A stretch of DNA of 46,422 bases. Source: Nostoc sp. NOS(2021). Lineage in GTDB: Bacteria > Cyanobacteriota > Cyanobacteriia > Cyanobacteriales > Nostocaceae. The position numbers and the translations under genes are program-made. The DNA is taken from positions 1-46,422 of the forward strand of contig NZ_JABXKM010000021.1 of assembly GCF_017115025.1 (NCBI RefSeq). The letters are read 5' to 3'. The notes below the pieces were generated by a model that ran no database searches, was not told where the DNA came from, and worked only from the letters and a program-made list of their open reading frames with translations. Shown one piece after another: positions 1-10,124 of the stretch (position 1 is the first letter of the stretch; the number at the start of each line of letters is the position of its first letter).

Positions 1-34
1 CTCCCCTGCTCCCTCACTCCCCACTCCCCACATC

Positions 35-808
35 TTAAAAGGCGGTCAGCACGCAGAGAAATAAGGCTTCAGTCCACTCAACGACTGCGCCGTAGGTATC
101 TCCAGTATGTCCGCCTAGTTTGTGGTTGAACCACGCACCAGTTAAAGTGGCGATCGCACTTCCTGCAATTATCATTGTCAGTGCGAAAAATAGCTGCTCT
201 TTATCTATCAGCACAAGTAAACCACTCAAACCAAACAACAACAACAATCCTGGTAACAAATCTTTGTAAGAACGAATGGCTTGTTTGTGAAATGCACCTT
301 TGCCAGTTGGTTTCAGATAAGGATATCGAGCGATCGCCAGTTGTTGTCCCCAGCGTCCCCACCCACAAGCAGCCATCAGCAATAACCAACGGTTTTCTGG
401 CATATCTGTCAAAGCTGTTATTTTCAGCATCACCAAGGCGATCGCTGCCATTGCCCCAAATGCACCTGTGGCACTATCTGCCATCACCTCCAGTCGCCGA
501 TCTGGGTCGCCCACTGCCAAACCATCGGCAGTATCCATTGCCCCATCTAAGTGCAATCCTCCAGTCATGGCAATCCAAACACTTACTACCAAAGCACTAC
601 GAGTTAGCACTGGCATACCAATATAATCCATCCCCGTATCCAGTAACCCTAAAATTCCCCCAATCATCAACCCCACAAACGAAGCAAGACGTGCCACTCC
701 CCGAAAGTCTAATCCGTTCAAATACGGTAGTGGAATAACAGTGTAAAATATCATACTAGCTGCCAGCTTTAACAGCAGCTTTTTCCACCACTGTTGCTGT
801 TTCATCAT
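35..808 (-). CDS. cobS: Adenosylcobinamide-GDP ribazoletransferase (cobalamin synthase)
   Basis: CobS joins adenosylcobinamide-GDP and alpha-ribazole (phosphate) in the last part of cobalamin synthesis, at the cytoplasmic membrane. The 257-aa product has the usual family length and several hydrophobic segments. The family signature is clear: [15 protein letters not shown] at about residues 83-97, followed by [10 protein letters not shown], the acidic segment thought to bind Mg and substrate. Two ATG codons are adjacent at 808 and 805, so the start is uncertain by one residue. The 3' end lies 35 bp from the window edge; the first 34 bases are CT-rich spacer. I found no convincing cobalamin riboswitch in the 376 bp upstream. 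Confidence 0.93.
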   Translation of the reverse strand: MMKQQQWWKKLLLKLAASMIFYTVIPLPYLNGLDFRGVARLASFVGLMIGGILGLLDTGMDYIGMPVLTRSALVVSVWIAMTGGLHLDGAMDTADGLAVGDPDRRLEVMADSATGAFGAMAAIALVMLKITALTDMPENRWLLLMAACGWGRWGQQLAIARYPYLKPTGKGAFHKQAIRSYKDLLPGLLLLFGLSGLLVLIDKEQLFFALTMIIAGSAIATLTGAWFNHKLGGHTGDTYGAVVEWTEALFLCVLTAF

Positions 809-1184
809 CTGAATTACATTAATATTTGGTTAATTGCTGGATAATAGTCATAATTTCGGTACAACCGACATCAGCAGACTTTAAAGCTTTAGATAAGATT
901 TACTTCTATTAGAAATTCTCCCTGAAAATTTTGTTATGCTGATCTAAGTAATAGACGGATACATACAGTGCCATTTTATACAAAAATTTCAGGATTTAGG
1001 AAATTAAAATTCCATCAGGGATCAAAATTTGTGTTTTGTATACGTTAATTAAAAACTTACTCCAAATTGTTAGACGATTGCCCCACAAAATTGATATTTT
1101 TTTAAATGTGGGAGTAAATAAGCTATTCAATTACGACAGTTTAGCTATGTTGTCACTCTCCGTAGCTCTAATCGCTATTTTCCT
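809..1184. other. Intergenic region between divergent cobS and a + strand gene
   Basis: AT-rich spacer of 376 bp between divergent genes, so promoters for both should lie here. I see no repeat, RNA gene or riboswitch I can defend. Confidence 0.5.
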
Positions 1185-1637
1185 ATGAGTCACCATCTAC
1201 CCGACACCAGGATACCAGCTCCGTGCATTATTAACACGGGAATCATTGTGAATCAGCTCGACATCCGCCGATTGCTGGCAGATTTAGGTCGAGTCCACTA
1301 CATCTACACCCAAGAAGATAAGGTACTGAGCGAGGGTGAAGGGGATGTGATGGAAGTTTTTGCTAATCCGCAAAGGTCTACTTTAGTGGCTAACCACGCG
1401 CTATATTTGAATGTTTGTAGTTTTGATTACTTGGAACTAAAACAGTCGTCGCAACAAGAAACCTACTTCGATTTGATGCAGGATGGGGTTCGTCTGCGGT
1501 TGATTCCCCGCTCAACCCCTGTACAAGAGCGACGAGAGCGAAACTTCAATGTCAGCGCCATAGAAGCAATGATGGAGCAAGTACTCTCAGCCAGGTGGGA
1601 TGCAGAAATTGACGATGACTGTTCTGATTCTTTCTAA
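1185..1637 (+). CDS. Conserved cyanobacterial hypothetical protein
   Basis: A 150-aa soluble protein with no membrane segment or signal peptide. I do not recognise a named domain. It has mixed hydrophobic and charged composition with cyanobacterial-looking codon use, and an acidic tail (DAEIDDDCSDSF). The ATG at 1185 follows CCT and has no strong Shine-Dalgarno sequence. It stands alone between the cobS promoter region and a repeat element that precedes tgt. The orderly composition and length support a real gene; function unknown. Confidence 0.7.
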   Translation: MSHHLPDTRIPAPCIINTGIIVNQLDIRRLLADLGRVHYIYTQEDKVLSEGEGDVMEVFANPQRSTLVANHALYLNVCSFDYLELKQSSQQETYFDLMQDGVRLRLIPRSTPVQERRERNFNVSAIEAMMEQVLSARWDAEIDDDCSDSF

Positions 1638-1650
1638 AATAGCGACTGTT

Positions 1651-2942
<1,292 letters not shown>

Positions 2943-3020
2943 CAAATGATCAAGACCCAAACCATGTTAAGATATCTCTCAATTATGAAAGCTATGTTGG
3001 ATAGGTGGATTTAAACAAAC

Positions 3021-3158
3021 ATGGAAGCAGCACTTTTATTAGCAAAACTGCCTGAAGCTTACCAAATCTTCGATCCTTTGGTAGACGTTCTCCCAGTCAT
3101 CCCTGTATTCTTCTTGTTGCTTGCTTTCGTTTGGCAAGCAGCTGTGGGATTTAGATAA
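3021..3158 (+). CDS. psbK: Photosystem II protein K
   Basis: A 45-residue precursor of the small PsbK subunit of photosystem II, in the thylakoid membrane beside CP43. The sequence begins [20 protein letters not shown] and ends [10 protein letters not shown]. The mature protein starts at the KLPEAY segment, after a short cleaved leader, and has one transmembrane helix. The gene is monocistronic: it starts 78 bp after tgt stops and a strong terminator follows 20 bp after the stop. Confidence 0.96.
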
Positions 3159-3178
3159 GTTAATCTATTTTTAAATTT

Positions 3179-3212
3179 ATAGGACAGGTAGAGTACCTGT
3201 CCTATTTTTTTG
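3179..3212 (+). terminator. Rho-independent terminator of psbK
   Basis: Perfect 12-bp stem (ATAGGACAGGTA with TACCTGTCCTAT less the outer bases), GAG loop at 3191-3193, then TTTTTTTG. Confidence 0.92.
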
Positions 3213-3343
3213 TAGCACCATGTTTTATAAAGTTAATATTTATTAATATTTTGTAATGAATTAAGATAATAAATAAGATGTGAATCAAGCCATGTCAATA
3301 TGAAGCCTTGAAAGCCAAGCTTAGAGTCAAAGAGGAATCAGTT

Positions 3344-3640
3344 ATGGGTAATATCAAATTCGTTAAAGAGAATAAAGAAGTAGTGGCGGCGGATGGTGCA
3401 AATCTTCGGCTCAAAGCCATGCAAAATGGTATTGATATATATACATTGATTGGCAAGATGACCAATTGCGGTGGCAATGGTCAATGTGGCACTTGTGTTG
3501 TCGAGATAGTCGAAGGACTAGAAAATCTTTCCCCCCGCACAGACGTAGAAAGCCGGAAATTCAAGAAAAAGCCGGAAAATTACCGCCTTGCCTGTCAAAC
3601 TTTAGTGAATGGCTCAGTCAGCGTAGTCACCAAACCTTAA
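3344..3640 (+). CDS. Plant/adrenodoxin-type 2Fe-2S ferredoxin-like protein
   Basis: A 98-aa electron-transfer protein of the beta-grasp 2Fe-2S fold. Four cysteines are placed to bind the cluster: C42, C48, C51 and C84. The C-x5-C-x2-C spacing is closer to adrenodoxin-like ferredoxins than to photosynthetic PetF (C-x4-C-x2-C). The ATG at 3344 is preferred over an upstream TTG at 3308 because AGAGGA lies 7 bases before it and the family begins there. It sits between psbK and psbM; a link to photosystem II is plausible from position only. Redox partner unknown. Confidence 0.88.
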   Translation: MGNIKFVKENKEVVAADGANLRLKAMQNGIDIYTLIGKMTNCGGNGQCGTCVVEIVEGLENLSPRTDVESRKFKKKPENYRLACQTLVNGSVSVVTKP

Positions 3641-3713
3641 GTTCTCAAATCTGGCATTGCTTCAATTTGTATCCAGTCAGTAGTCAAAATACTTACCAAA
3701 ATTAAGTTTCCTA

Positions 3714-3741
3714 ATTTTGAATTTTGAATTTTGAATTTTGA
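3714..3741. repeat. Heptanucleotide tandem repeat (ATTTTGA)x4
   Basis: Four perfect 7-bp units; the same unit in the opposite orientation occurs four times at 11104-11131. This is the STRR class known from heterocystous cyanobacteria. Confidence 0.9.
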
Positions 3742-3814
3742 ATTGGTATAACTCTGTCATTGATGATGCTATCCTAATGTTGTTGACTGGAAATTTAAGA
3801 GAGGCTTTTTTGCC

Positions 3815-3931
3815 ATGCAAGTTAATGACCTGGGGTTCATAGCGAGCATTTTGTTCGTACTAGTCCCCGCTGTGTTTTTACTAATTCTTTACATCCAAAC
3901 TGCTAGCCGCGAAGGTGGAAAAGATAGTTAA
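3815..3931 (+). CDS. psbM: Photosystem II protein M
   Basis: A 38-residue single-helix subunit at the photosystem II dimer interface. The N-terminus [20 protein letters not shown] and the end [13 protein letters not shown] are typical. GAGAGG lies about 9 bases before the ATG. The gene is followed directly by a strong terminator, so it is a short transcription unit. Confidence 0.96.
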   Translation: MQVNDLGFIASILFVLVPAVFLLILYIQTASREGGKDS

Positions 3932-3952
3932 GAGTTTGTGTATAAAATAAAT

Positions 3953-3984
3953 AACCCCTGCACCAATAGTGTAGGGGTTTTTAT
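3953..3984 (+). terminator. Rho-independent terminator of psbM
   Basis: AACCCCTGCAC (3953-3963) pairs with GTGTAGGGGTT (3969-3979) with one G-U pair, followed by TTTTATTT. Confidence 0.92.
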
Positions 3985-4001
3985 TTATCAACCACTAACT
4001 T

Positions 4002-4034
4002 AGTGCTGTTAGCGGGGCGTTTAGCCCGTGCTGA
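4002..4034. repeat. Short repeat AGTGCTGTTAGCGG/GGGCGTTTAGCCCG
   Basis: The same block, with 7 extra bases, lies inside the nucleotidyltransferase gene at 13402-13434. It contains a GGGC/GCCC hairpin. Confidence 0.7.
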
Positions 4035-4107
4035 ATAGTAAAGACAAGGCAAATCTTGCTTTTTTACTATCCTATTAAAATAATTCTTATACTCAGCACT
4101 GTTTACT

Positions 4108-4959
4108 TTAAGCGATTGTCCGCGCCAACAATACCGGACAAGTGGCATTGACTCGAACATAGTCAGACAAGGAAGAACCGATGAGTCTGTCTATGTCAAC
4201 AAAACTCTTAGCGATGGATGGACGACGATCTGGAGAACCGAGCAATAATAAGTCTATATTCAACTCTTCTGCCAATCGACAAATTTCTTCACCAGGTTTG
4301 CCACTGCTGATATAAGAACGAGATTGGATGCCTAGTTTTTCAGCTTCTGCAACTGCGGCTGCTAAAACTGGATTTTTGTCTGAATTAACTTTAGTTATTT
4401 CCGATTTTTTACCGCCCAAATCTGTACTAATATTTGCCAAAATTAACTCGCCACCTTGAATATCTCGCAGTAAAAACAGTGCCAATTTCAAGCAATTTTT
4501 TGCTGAATCAGAGTTGTCTATTGCCACCATAATGCGCTTAATTCTTTTAACATAAATGTCATCCTTTACCAGCAGCATGGGGCGAGAAGATAGTTGGAAA
4601 ACATACTGACTGACTGAGTTTGATAAAATCGATTGCAGCCGCTTCAGTCCGCGTGAACCCATAATAATCAAGTCAGCGTCGATTTCATCAGCTACTTGGC
4701 AAACCACATCTTTGGGGTCGCCTTCACGCAAAATTGAAGAAACCTGGCTAGGATCTAAGTTCAAAGTTTGAATTGCATTCGCCAGAATTTTACCACCATT
4801 TTCCCATTTAGCTGTCATGGTAGCAGCAGCATTTTGTGCTTGAACAACATGCAAAATTGTAACTTTTGCAGATTGGATTGAAGGGATTTCTTTCAGGGTT
4901 TTGAGCATTTCTTCTGCGTGTCCCAATCCCGATACAGCCAGTAAAATTCTTCTGATCAT
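4108..4959 (-). CDS. Tandem universal stress protein (two UspA domains)
   Basis: A 283-aa cytoplasmic protein with two UspA folds, about residues 1-135 and 142-283. Each has the late glycine motif: IIMGSRGLKRLQ followed by SNSVSQYVF in domain 1, LLLGSPDRR followed by GSSLSDYV in domain 2. Domain 1 better fits the ATP-binding G-x2-G-x9-G(S/T) pattern; domain 2 is degenerate. The precise signal is unknown, as for most cyanobacterial Usp proteins. It is transcribed alone, convergent with psbM. Confidence 0.9.
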   Translation of the reverse strand: MIRRILLAVSGLGHAEEMLKTLKEIPSIQSAKVTILHVVQAQNAAATMTAKWENGGKILANAIQTLNLDPSQVSSILREGDPKDVVCQVADEIDADLIIMGSRGLKRLQSILSNSVSQYVFQLSSRPMLLVKDDIYVKRIKRIMVAIDNSDSAKNCLKLALFLLRDIQGGELILANISTDLGGKKSEITKVNSDKNPVLAAAVAEAEKLGIQSRSYISSGKPGEEICRLAEELNIDLLLLGSPDRRPSIAKSFVDIDRLIGSSLSDYVRVNATCPVLLARTIA

Positions 4960-5548
4960 CTTACGTAATTTTTGTGAAGTTTACTTTTGTTTTCGCTGTT
5001 AGTACTTGGCTCTGGTCAGATTTTTACCGCCTTGCTCGATCACCTAGTTAGTAAGTTGACACAAATAAACTTTGTTTTTTAGTATTTAACACTCAAACAA
5101 ATGGCAAAGGATAAAAAACTCAACAAATGTTTAAGTTTATTTGCACCTAGTTACTTAAATTCTCAACTAGATTTCAATTATTAAGCATACTCTCAATTTA
5201 GCCTGAAGAACTTAATAAATTATGATGTTAGTTATCATTTTTAATCTATGTTAACTTTTTTTAATTAGAGGTTAGTTAAGTATTGCAAAGAAATGCCAAA
5301 ATAACTCTTCAGGAAAGTTGATTCAGTGTAACCTTTAACAGGCGATGTCTACGACGGGCTATGCCTACGCTTCCGGCTTGAATAGTCTACACTACTCCTG
5401 AATTTTCTCTACTCTCCGCCTTTTTTTAAATTTCTTGCAGTTTTTGTAACTCAGGCAGGATTTACTGTATCCGCAAATATTAACAGAGATAAATCAACTA
5501 CTTACTACTGCTCCTTTGACGGCAGCAGAGGATAATGTTGATAACCTA
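4960..5548. other. Long AT-rich spacer with one palindromic repeat
   Basis: No gene seen in 589 bp. It should hold the promoter of the Usp gene on the minus strand. At 5341-5370 is a palindromic block (GGCGATGTCTACGACGGGCT then ATGCCTACGC) of a kind common in Nostoc genomes. Confidence 0.6.
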
Positions 5549-6112
5549 TCATATCCAGTCTGCAATGTAGACAGGTCCAGTTTCAATACTTCCATCGGGC
5601 ATGATGGTATTCCAGAAAAAAGTACCAATGTCACTATGTCTGTCTTGACGGAGTTCCAACCCATTCTTGTGCATAAAACCAACACTGTTTCTGAGGTCAG
5701 CTTCAGCCAGGTTGGTATGATTGAGGATGGCTGGACCGATAGATCCAGCCAAATTAGCCCTAGTCAAGTTGGCGTAACTCAAATCAGCCCTTCGCAAATC
5801 AGTACGATATAACCTAGCTTTGATCAAATTGGCACCTCGCAAATCAGCCCTACTCAAGTTACAATCATCGAGAAAGCCTTCCGAAACGTCAATTCCAACC
5901 AAGAAAGCATTGCTGAGATTAGTACCAATAAAACCGCATTGAGCCAAGTTAGCTCCAGCCAAGTTAATTCCACTGAGATCGGCTCCTTCCAACAAAGAGT
6001 AGTCACCGTAAATATAGCTAAAGCTCAGTCCAGAGAAATCCCTTCTGCCAGCAGCATAAAGCTCGAAGAACTCCTCAATGAAAGAAATTTTGGCTCCCCT
6101 ATATCCATCCAT
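5549..6112 (-). CDS. Pentapeptide repeat protein
   Basis: A 187-aa protein whose middle (about residues 35-145) is a run of A(D/N)LXX pentapeptides, such as ADLSG, ANLAQ, ADLRG and ANLTR, which fold as a right-handed quadrilateral beta-helix. The short N-terminal segment is helical (ISFIEEFFELYAAG). The tail FFWNTIMPDGSIETG is a C-terminal cap common in cyanobacterial pentapeptide proteins. The ATG at 6112 has GGAG about 8 bases upstream. No signal peptide, so cytoplasmic. Function of the family is mostly unknown. Confidence 0.88.
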   Translation of the reverse strand: MDGYRGAKISFIEEFFELYAAGRRDFSGLSFSYIYGDYSLLEGADLSGINLAGANLAQCGFIGTNLSNAFLVGIDVSEGFLDDCNLSRADLRGANLIKARLYRTDLRRADLSYANLTRANLAGSIGPAILNHTNLAEADLRNSVGFMHKNGLELRQDRHSDIGTFFWNTIMPDGSIETGPVYIADWI

Positions 6113-6174
6113 ACCCTAACTCCACAATCAATTAGTATTATCGACAGTACCGCACAAACCCTCTGGAACACTCT

Positions 6175-6336
6175 CCTAAGAGGATGTTTTAAAAGTGGTT
6201 GGCTGTGATTTTAGGCACTTATTGATCCCCCCTAGCCCCCCTTAAAAAGGGGGGAACCGGATCAAAGTTCCCCTTTTTAAGGGGGATCTAGAACGTTTTG
6301 CTACTGACAAGAGGACTTCTCAAACATCCTCTAAGG
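6175..6336. mobile_element. Putative 162-bp miniature inverted-repeat element
   Basis: Ends CCTAAGAGGATGTTTT (6175-6190) and CAAACATCCTCTAAGG (6321-6336) are inverted repeats with two mismatches. The centre is another palindrome, CCCCCCTTAAAAAGGGGGG and CCCCTTTTTAAGGGGG (6234-6286). No ORF inside. The size and layout fit a non-autonomous IS derivative. Confidence 0.65.
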
Positions 6337-6435
6337 GAAGAACTATAGGTTTCAAGATAGACGTGGTTTAAACACCTTCTTAATTAACGCATTTAGTTCC
6401 AGATTGATCGCCAACTAAATTATGGAAATTACCTT

Positions 6436-7509
6436 ATGACCACAAATTCGCCTCAGCCGCGAAAGTACGATGTAGTTATAAGCAATGATTCTAATCCCCT
6501 AGCAAATGATGCAGTTTTGGGAGGGATTGAAAGAGTTAAGCAATTGCTGGCGCATGGAAAGGTTGAACAAAAAATTGATGCCCTTCTAGATGCTTTTGAA
6601 TATGGGGAAGCTGGCTTAGACTTGATTATTCAAGCTTTACAGAACTCAGAGGTTGACGTTCAAGAAGCAGCTTATTGGCTACTTCAGGAAAGTATAGAGC
6701 CAAAAGCTAAACGGGCATTACAGGCATACAACCCATATTTATTTTTTGAGTATCTTTTGACTATTGAGAAGTATACAGATGAAGTTCGCAGGATAGCTTG
6801 TGTAGATGTTAGCCAAGAGTGCCAAACCTTAGTTAATTGTAATTATAACAACACAATTCAAGTGTGGAATATGCAAACACAACAAGTAATATGCACATTC
6901 CAGCCAGAAGTAACTAAGGAATTTCATCAAATCGCTACCACACCCAACAATCGCGTTTTAGGACTTTGGAATTGTAATGATTATGCTGAAGTGTGGGATC
7001 TAAAAACAAAGCAAAAAATCTTCACTACACATCGGAGATCAGATTGGTTTTGGTATATTGTCTTTAGCCCAGATGGTCAATCATTTTTAAATGCTGTTGA
7101 CGGAGAAATTTTTGAATTGTGGGATATACAAGTAGGAGGAATAATTTCCTCTATTCATATGTCTGATATGGGTCATAATTTTATCTATTCAAATTCGCAA
7201 GTTTTAGTGACTGAAGAAAAAGACTTTGACCAAAAATATAAAATATGGGATTGGCAAACAGAACAAGTAATTTGCACTTTAAACCTTTCAGGGTATATGC
7301 CTGTAATTACTGTCAGCCGCGATCAACGCTTTTTACTTAGTGGTAGTCGAGAAAATGGAATTATCAAAGTGTGGAGCATTCGCACAGGACATGAACTTTG
7401 TAGTCTCACAAGTAATTCATCGTCAATTACTAGTCTTGCAATTAGCTCAGATGGACAGAGACTATTTATTTGGAGTGGAGACAGCACCGTTGAGGTGTGG
7501 GGAATTTAA
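6436..7509 (+). CDS. WD40 repeat protein with N-terminal HEAT-like segment
   Basis: A 357-aa protein. Residues about 25-95 are helical with a HEAT-like pattern (IDALLDAFEYGEAGLDLIIQ, then VDVQEAAYWLLQES). From about residue 115 there are about six WD40 blades, marked by VWNMQTQQVICTF, VWDLKTKQKIFT, LWDIQVGG, IWDWQTEQVICTL, VWSIRTGHELCSL and the closing VEVWGI. It should form a beta-propeller scaffold for protein contacts. No enzyme motif or signal peptide. No operon partner: it faces the ProA-like gene tail to tail. Confidence 0.87.
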   Translation: MTTNSPQPRKYDVVISNDSNPLANDAVLGGIERVKQLLAHGKVEQKIDALLDAFEYGEAGLDLIIQALQNSEVDVQEAAYWLLQESIEPKAKRALQAYNPYLFFEYLLTIEKYTDEVRRIACVDVSQECQTLVNCNYNNTIQVWNMQTQQVICTFQPEVTKEFHQIATTPNNRVLGLWNCNDYAEVWDLKTKQKIFTTHRRSDWFWYIVFSPDGQSFLNAVDGEIFELWDIQVGGIISSIHMSDMGHNFIYSNSQVLVTEEKDFDQKYKIWDWQTEQVICTLNLSGYMPVITVSRDQRFLLSGSRENGIIKVWSIRTGHELCSLTSNSSSITSLAISSDGQRLFIWSGDSTVEVWGI

Positions 7510-7566
7510 TTATTCACGGTGATTTGAGATAGTTTTACTTCAGAATTCTTATAAATTATGAATTAT

Positions 7567-8832
7567 TTAAAACCTGCCATTTCCCTGAACAATGTGCTTA
7601 ACGGTGGTCAAGGTTTCCAGGCTGATAAATCCCCGGCGATGACCTTTTTGGTTAGACATGCCGAGAAACACTGAATCTCCCCGCGAGGGGTTGCGGGAAA
7701 AACGCGGGGAAGTGTTGATGTAGGTAGAAGCACTGTTAACTCCCAAGGCAAACTGCCGACTTTCCTGGTAAGATTCAGTAACGATGGAGTCGGCATGACC
7801 ACTGCTGTATTGATTAATCCAGGCGATCGCAGCCTCTAAGCTATCCACCAGTTTAAAAGCTACGGTCCTAGTCAAATAAGGGTTTCCCCATTCGCCCTCC
7901 TTCACCAGCTGCAACTGAGGAAAAGCTTTTACTAGTTCTGCATCCCCTTTAATTTCAAAGCCTTTTTCCATCAAGCTGTTCCACAGAACGGCTATTGATG
8001 ATGGCAAGGCTTGGCGATGAATGAGTACCTTTTCAATCGCATTAACTTGGTCTGGTTCGCTCTGATGGCTATCAAGAATCATCCAGCGCACCATTTCTAA
8101 GCTGCTATTCGGCGACCAGTAGAGATAACAGTTACCCATCGCTGACTTTAAGACTGGACAAGTTGACTGTCGTACTACCTGCTGCACCAAGCTAGAACGT
8201 CCGTAGGGAATCACTAAATTCACGTACTGGTCTTGGGTGACTAAATCCCGAATCGAAGCACCATGTTCTGCTGTGATCAGTTCTAGACAGCCCGCAGGTA
8301 GACCAACTTGGGCGATCGCACTTTGCAATACCTCAGCGATGGCGGCGTTAGAATGGCTAGCTTCAGTACTGCCTTTGAGAATTAGACAATTGCCAGTTTT
8401 GATACAAAAACCCGCTGCGATCGCCCCTAAATCGGGAAACGCTTCATAAATAAATCCAATCACTCCCAAGGGCATTAATTGGGTGTAACTCTGGGAATCT
8501 TCCAGTTGATAATCAGCGGTTCTGACGCGCCGCAGCGGATCTGATAATTCCCCCAACCGTTGTAAAATGTCTACTGTCATCTCTAGCCTTGTGGGAGTCA
8601 GCTTCAACCAGTCCAATATCAACTCTGGCACTGCCATTTCCCGACTGGCTTCTAAATCCAAGGTGTTGGCTTCTAGAATGTCGTCAAATGAACGCTCAAG
8701 GGCTTGTGCCATCGCCAATACTGCACGACTACGGTCTGCTCCCTTTGTGATCCCCAACTTTAGGGAAGCTTGATAGGCTCGTTGGGCACTAGTAATCGGT
8801 TCGGGGTGGTCATCCAAAACTTCAACAGTCAT
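7567..8832 (-). CDS. ProA-like aldehyde dehydrogenase-fold protein lacking the catalytic cysteine
   Basis: 421 aa, clearly of the gamma-glutamyl phosphate reductase (ProA) family: LGVIGFIYEAFPD, KTGNCLILKGSTEASHSNAA, GLPAGCLELI, IPYGRSSLVQQV and LETLTTVKHI align with ProA from end to end. True ProA reduces gamma-glutamyl phosphate in proline synthesis, using a cysteine in a PSTCNTVETLL-type segment. The aligned segment here is EPDQVNAIEKVLIH: the cysteine is replaced by valine. The ProA signature A-x-x-H-I is also changed (AIAWI). It may be a paralogue with another role or no dehydrogenase activity. Its start is 4 bp after the stop of the upstream gene, so they form an operon. Confidence 0.82.
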   Translation of the reverse strand: MTVEVLDDHPEPITSAQRAYQASLKLGITKGADRSRAVLAMAQALERSFDDILEANTLDLEASREMAVPELILDWLKLTPTRLEMTVDILQRLGELSDPLRRVRTADYQLEDSQSYTQLMPLGVIGFIYEAFPDLGAIAAGFCIKTGNCLILKGSTEASHSNAAIAEVLQSAIAQVGLPAGCLELITAEHGASIRDLVTQDQYVNLVIPYGRSSLVQQVVRQSTCPVLKSAMGNCYLYWSPNSSLEMVRWMILDSHQSEPDQVNAIEKVLIHRQALPSSIAVLWNSLMEKGFEIKGDAELVKAFPQLQLVKEGEWGNPYLTRTVAFKLVDSLEAAIAWINQYSSGHADSIVTESYQESRQFALGVNSASTYINTSPRFSRNPSRGDSVFLGMSNQKGHRRGFISLETLTTVKHIVQGNGRF

Positions 8833-8836
8833 TGAG

Positions 8837-9244
8837 TTAACGTCTGTAGGTAAGCCAGACCATTAGTGCTGGTAGGATAGCCAATAGCACCGCCACCATT
8901 GCCCAAGCAATAATGCTGGAACCATTTGCCAATCGCAGTGCTAATGGTAGCCATATAATCACTAGCACGAAAATAATGCCCAGCGCTATAGGCAGATAGC
9001 TTTCTCCCAAGCGGGGATGGACAACATGCCAACTATTTCCCATCCAACGCCAAGCCCGCTTGTAGGGATAGGTGGTAGAAAGCTGTTCTAAGACATGACC
9101 ATTATCTTCTACAACAAAGATTTGCTGACAGCGATCGCAACCAAATGCTTCTGTCAGCGTAATCGGAATTAACTGACCCCGGCGACGACAGGGACAGGGG
9201 TATTCAGCATTGAAGTCGATTTTTTCAGGTTTTTGAGATTGCAC
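8837..9244 (-). CDS. Small membrane protein with N-terminal zinc-ribbon-like cysteines
   Basis: 135 aa. Cysteines 17, 19, 36 and 39 (CPC and CDRC) form a likely zinc ribbon. Two hydrophobic helices follow at about residues 85-105 and 112-131, so the protein should be membrane-anchored with the ribbon outside the bilayer. The gene precedes the ProA-like gene with a 4-bp gap and was probably selected with it. I do not recognise a named family. Confidence 0.75.
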   Translation of the reverse strand: MQSQKPEKIDFNAEYPCPCRRRGQLIPITLTEAFGCDRCQQIFVVEDNGHVLEQLSTTYPYKRAWRWMGNSWHVVHPRLGESYLPIALGIIFVLVIIWLPLALRLANGSSIIAWAMVAVLLAILPALMVWLTYRR

Positions 9245-9961
9245 AAGCGTTCTAATAACTTGAGCGTGTTTTACATGAACTGCGAGAATATAATCCCTTG
9301 GTAAATGCCTGATAAGGCTTCTCTCTTTATATAGATGGGCAGGCTATGCATACATCACCATGATTGCAAACAGTAGATGCAGCAAACTTGAAGTATCGTA
9401 ATTGCCATATTACTACGGGGTTCTCTGTTTGTAGTCTTTCCCCGTAGCTGGCAATCTTGTTCAAAAATTTCCTTCTTTTCATCTATCGCTTTCAAGGTAA
9501 TGTGGTTGCGTTTTTGGGCATTTATTGTGCTGACACACCTGGTACAATTTTAAGCCTACGTAGCGATCGCTCCTAAAACAAATCGTTTGGAAAGGCTACG
9601 CTCATAAACAACAGACACCAACAAACCCTAGATTTTCCTTTGAGTCACTATATCTTACTATCCAGTTATCAAGGTTAGATCGGGATTACGTTCAATCTCT
9701 ATTTCTTGCAGTTCACAAGCGTTTCCAGAGCGGGAATTGCCAAAACATCCAGAGCATGTGACTTTTTGCCCAAATAGATTAGATTGTGGCTTACTTCACT
9801 GCTAAAAGACGCTTTGCACCTGACTACACTACTATTTAACTAACCATCTTTAGTCCAGTGTAATACACCCGACACAAAATGAATTGATTACACTTATAAA
9901 GATTGTAGCCAAGCTAATGCATATCTAGACAAGTCTAAAGCTGGGTTTTATATTTCTTAGC
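9245..9961. other. Gene-free spacer with a strong hairpin
   Basis: No ORF I would support in about 717 bp. The main feature is a nested stem-loop at 9402-9454: TTGCCA pairs with TGGCAA outside and CTACGGGG with CCCCGTAG inside, with a 19-base loop. It could be a terminator, a small RNA or a repeat; I cannot decide. Confidence 0.5.
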
Positions 9962-10124
9962 AAGTGGGTAATACCAATTCTATGTGAGGCTGCGCTTTAT
10001 TCACGTAGGGGCAATTCATGAATTGCCCCTACAGCGGGGTTTTGGGTAAGTTCTATAGGCGCATCTTCAAAAAGAAATGGTATAACGTGATTTGAGTAGG
10101 CGATATTCACATTGGCAGGGTAGA
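9962..10124 (-). pseudogene. Decayed tRNA-Gly copy split by a repeat element
   Basis: AAGTGGGTA (9962-9970) plus TAACGTGATTTGAGTAGG (from 10083) and CGATATTCACATTGGCAGGGT reads, with about ten changes, as the same strand of the intact tRNA-Gly at 10256-10327: acceptor, T arm, anticodon arm. The D arm is lost. The 113-bp element at 9971 sits inside the acceptor stem. Confidence 0.6.
9971..10083. mobile_element. 113-bp inverted-repeat element, copy A
   Basis: Ends ATACCAATT and AAATGGTAT. A perfect 28-bp palindrome lies at 10005-10032 (GTAGGGGCAATTCA and its complement). It differs from the inverted copy at 39034-39146 by one base in 113. Flanking TA dinucleotides suggest TA-directed insertion. 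No ORF, so it must be moved in trans. Confidence 0.8.

Noticed and set aside
809..1184. Cobalamin riboswitch before cobS
   Set aside because: No convincing B12-box sequence or matching fold on the minus strand.
3308..3343. TTG start for the ferredoxin gene
   Set aside because: The ATG at 3344 has a good ribosome-binding site and fits the family length.
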